Positions 61,734 through 64,000 of a stretch of 64,000 nucleotides of DNA are shown piece by piece (within the stretch, counting starts at the first letter, position 1; each line of letters starts with the position of its first letter). Source of the DNA: Prunella strophiata (lineage: Eukaryota > Chordata > Aves > Passeriformes > Prunellidae); assembly GCA_036583965.1 (NCBI GenBank), contig JAZBQD010000007.1, positions 620,001 to 684,000 of the forward strand. The letters run 5' to 3'. The position numbers and the translations under genes are program-made. The notes beneath the pieces were generated by a model. It saw only the letters and a program-made list of their open reading frames with translations. It searched no databases and was not told the DNA's origin.

Positions 61734-63664
61734 TCAAGCCACGGTGAGCAGGAGGAAGAGGAGGACGAGGTGTCCCAGGGTCACCAGGATGCTGGGCATG
61801 GCACGGGTCACAGACGAGGACTCATCTGGAGGCAGATCCAGGAGATGGTCCCCAAACCCATGGGGCAGAGGGAAAAGGGTTCCACCACCCCTGAGATCCA
61901 CCTTGGGACTGGGATCTGCTCCCAGGGAAAAAGGGATCATTTTGGGGGGCGTAGGGACCCCCCCAACCCCTCACATACTGATTTTTTGGCGTTCAGGGAC
62001 CCCCCGATAGCACAGTGGAGTCAATTTTGGGGTGGAATCCAAAATCAGGACAGAGGAACGGCCTTGAGCTGTGCCAGGGGAGTCTCAGGGTGGGAAATGT
62101 GGGGAAATTCCTCATGGAAAAGGGAAAAGGCCTTGGAAGGGGCTCAGGGAGAATTGGAGTGGCCACCCCTGGAGGTGTCTGAGGAACCCCTGCAGATCCC
62201 TCAGGATGACCCCACAGAGTCTGCTGCATGTTGGACCGATGACCTTGGAGCTCCTTCCCAACCCAAACAATTCTGTGGGATTGCTCTGAAAGTCCCCAAA
62301 TCCCCCCACAAATCACTCTGGGGACATTCTGAAGCCAAGGCCACCCCTTCCTGAGCTGTGTCCAGCTGTGGCCATACCTGTCCAGCTGCAGGGGTGCCGG
62401 AAGGTCAGCGAGGCGTTGTTGGAGGACACGGGGTTGCTGACCTTGCACACATAGGTTTCCATCATGGAGTTGAAGGAGACCTTCAGGACCGGGTCCGCCT
62501 TTATCAGGGACTTCTGGGGTGAGATCCACTCGTAGGTGACCCCTTGGAGGGCCACAGAGCAGTTCAGGGTGGCGTTGCACTGCCGGGGGTCACCGTTGGT
62601 GGTGGCCGTCACGCGGGGCTTCGGGACCAGGTCTGCAAGAAAGGCTGGAGTGTCACAAAGTCCCCATGGAGCTCTGGGACAAGGTCCCAATGAGGCTCTT
62701 GAACAACCAGGATGTCCCAATGTTCCTGTGGGGCAGTGGGACAACCCCCAGGATGTCACAACATCCCCAACCCACCTGTGGAGCTCTGGGACAACCCCTG
62801 CAAGATGTCACAACATCCCCATGAGGCTCTGGGACAATCTCTTGAGAACACAACATCCAAAACCCCGCCCTGTGGAGCGCTGGGACAATTCCCTGTCCCC
62901 AAACTCACCGTAGACCTTCAGCAGGACCGTCTCAACCCTCTCCCTGCCCGTGTCATCCTCCAGGTACAGGTGGTACTCGCTGCTGTCCCCGAGGCTCAGG
63001 TCACTCATTTTGAGGGTGTTGTTGTCCAGGAGCTCCAGGCGGCCCCCAAAGCGGCTCTGGGGGTATGTGGGCTTCTCCCCCTGCTTCCGGCTGGCGATTC
63101 TCAGCTGGTTTTCCCAGCGCCAGTGGATTTGGGAATATTTTGACGGGTTTTGGGGGCTGCGGGGGTTCAGAAATGCCACCCCACCCACGACTCCAGTCAC
63201 CTCCAAGGGTGGGGGCTCTTGTGACCAGGCTGCCAAAAGAATGGGGATGGTGGAGTTGGGTCGCTCATCCTTTCCCAGGTCTCATCCCAATTGGAATTCC
63301 AGATACATTCAAAATGGAAATAACTCAAAATTTATAAATAAAATTCAAACAACTCTGCCCCTTCCGGAGCCCTTTGCATGTAGAGGGGCAGGACCAGGAT
63401 TTTGAATTTTCCCACCCCAAATTCCTCAGGGATGAATTTTCCCCTCGCTTTCGCTTTTTGGGACTCCATGTGGCGACACTCCGTCCCCCCTGAGCATGGT
63501 GGCTCCCGTGGGGAGGGAGCCGGTGGTGGCACCTTGTAGGGAGAGGGAGGGGTTCGCCACAAGTTCCCCAGCTGTCCCCAAAGCCACGTCCCCACCCCAG
63601 CCCTGTACCTGGCACGGTGAAGAGGAGGGAGAGGGAGGAGGTTCAACGGCAGCCCCAGCGCCAT
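61734..63664 (-). CDS. CD48: CD48 (SLAMF2), GPI-anchored SLAM-family ligand
   Basis: Cell-surface ligand of CD2/CD244-type receptors. Exons (minus): 63609-63664 signal peptide, 62909-63229 IgV (GVVGGVAFLNPRSP; NTLKMSDLSLGDSSEYHLYL), 62378-62632 IgC2 (DLVPKPRVTATTNGD; CNATLNCSVALQGVTYEWIS; YVCKVSNPVSSNNASLTF), 61734-61825 tail (DESSSVTRAMPSILVTLGHL, then VLLFLLLTVA and TGA). The protein ends in a hydrophobic stretch with no cytoplasmic tail, the pattern of a GPI-attachment signal and of CD48. Length about 240 residues (human about 243). The signal exon as written is one base too long for the phase: removing one C from the CCTCCC run would give MALGLPLNLL joined to LSLLFTVP and restore family phase 1. 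Confidence 0.88.
62000..62295 (+). mobile_element. CR1 LINE 3' fragment in CD48 intron
   Basis: gaattggagtggccacccct, gatgaccttggagctccttc and caacccaaacaattctgtg match the CR1 3' end in plus orientation. Confidence 0.8.
62645..62900. repeat. Degenerate repeat of gctctgggacaacccc words, CD48 intron
   Basis: Units such as ccatgaggctctgggacaat and ggatgtcacaacatcccc recur four to five times between the IgV and IgC2 exons. Confidence 0.85.
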
Positions 63665-63669
63665 CTTGT

Positions 63670-64000
63670 CACCAGCGTCACCTCCGCGAGTGGGACACGG
63701 CCAAAACCTAACCCCCCCTCCCTAAGGACCCCCAAGGCCCCCCCCCCTCCCCAAGGACCCCCAAGGCCAGAGTCCCAGGGGATCCCCCCAGACACAGGGC
63801 TGGGGGGGTTCTGGAGGCAGGAAACCACGTGACTTAGAAGTTTCCTGTTTCTGTTTCTGGCCCAAAACCACACTATGCGTGTGACAGAATGTCAGAAGTG
63901 CATGACAAACAGCCCCCGAGCCTGACATGGAAACATAGCACCCCATGGAACCCCCAAATCTGCACTGGAGTGACCCCCCAAATCCCTCAGGTCTCCGCAA
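63670..64000. other. Upstream region of CD48, nothing defined
   Basis: Contains a C-rich run (aaggcccccccc), but no TATA or CpG-island signal was recognised. Confidence 0.4.

Overview
The window is vertebrate nuclear DNA, almost certainly from a bird and probably from a gene-dense GC-rich microchromosome. The evidence is small-intron genes orthologous to human 1q21-q23, 3' ends of CR1-type LINEs, CpG-rich promoters, and introns filled with minisatellites. Two runs of exactly 500 N (22641-23140 and 45755-46254) look like fixed-size scaffold gaps of unknown true length. No prokaryotic features, tRNA, rRNA or CRISPR arrays were seen.

Layout. (1) 89-7793, minus: RFX5, the DNA-binding subunit of the MHC class II regulator RFX. 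It has a duplicated exon, and most of the DNA-binding-domain exons are not present. A CCAAT/GC-box promoter (8.7-8.9 kb) and a cluster of six CACGTG E-boxes (8.9-9.0 kb) lie upstream. (2) 11192-23687, minus: SELENBP1 (methanethiol oxidase), with seven coding exons visible between very large tandem arrays; several exons are missing or fall in the N gap. (3) 24-30 kb: AT-rich and minisatellite DNA plus a CpG-rich promoter (about 27.0-28.3 kb) that probably drives POGZ. (4) 30490-45754, plus: POGZ, with 17 coding exons (disordered N-terminus, zinc fingers, HP1-binding finger, CENP-B-type HTH and DDE transposase-derived domain); its C-terminus is lost in the second gap. (5) 46255-46635, plus: the last three exons of another gene with an ITSM, probably a SLAM-family tail. 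(6) 48593-63664, minus: three SLAM-family immune receptors in the order CD84-like gene, SLAMF1, CD48, matching the human order CD84-SLAMF1-CD48.

The genes do not form one pathway. RFX5 controls MHC-II transcription, POGZ is a chromatin regulator, SELENBP1 is a sulfur-metabolism enzyme, and the SLAM genes encode leukocyte adhesion and signalling receptors that work with SAP/EAT-2-type adaptors (SLAMF1) or as a GPI-anchored ligand (CD48).

The most unusual signal is structural. At about nine POGZ exons, the exon edge together with its splice site and adjacent intron has been tandemly copied one to six times into the neighbouring intron and left to decay ('exon echoes'). RFX5 carries a complete, phase-symmetric tandem copy of one exon, and the CD84-like gene has a decayed copy of its signal-peptide exon region. 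The same window has three candidate GC-AG introns, several one-base coding frameshifts, and missing exons where arrays are largest. It cannot be decided from this sequence alone which of these are biology and which are assembly errors in repeats.
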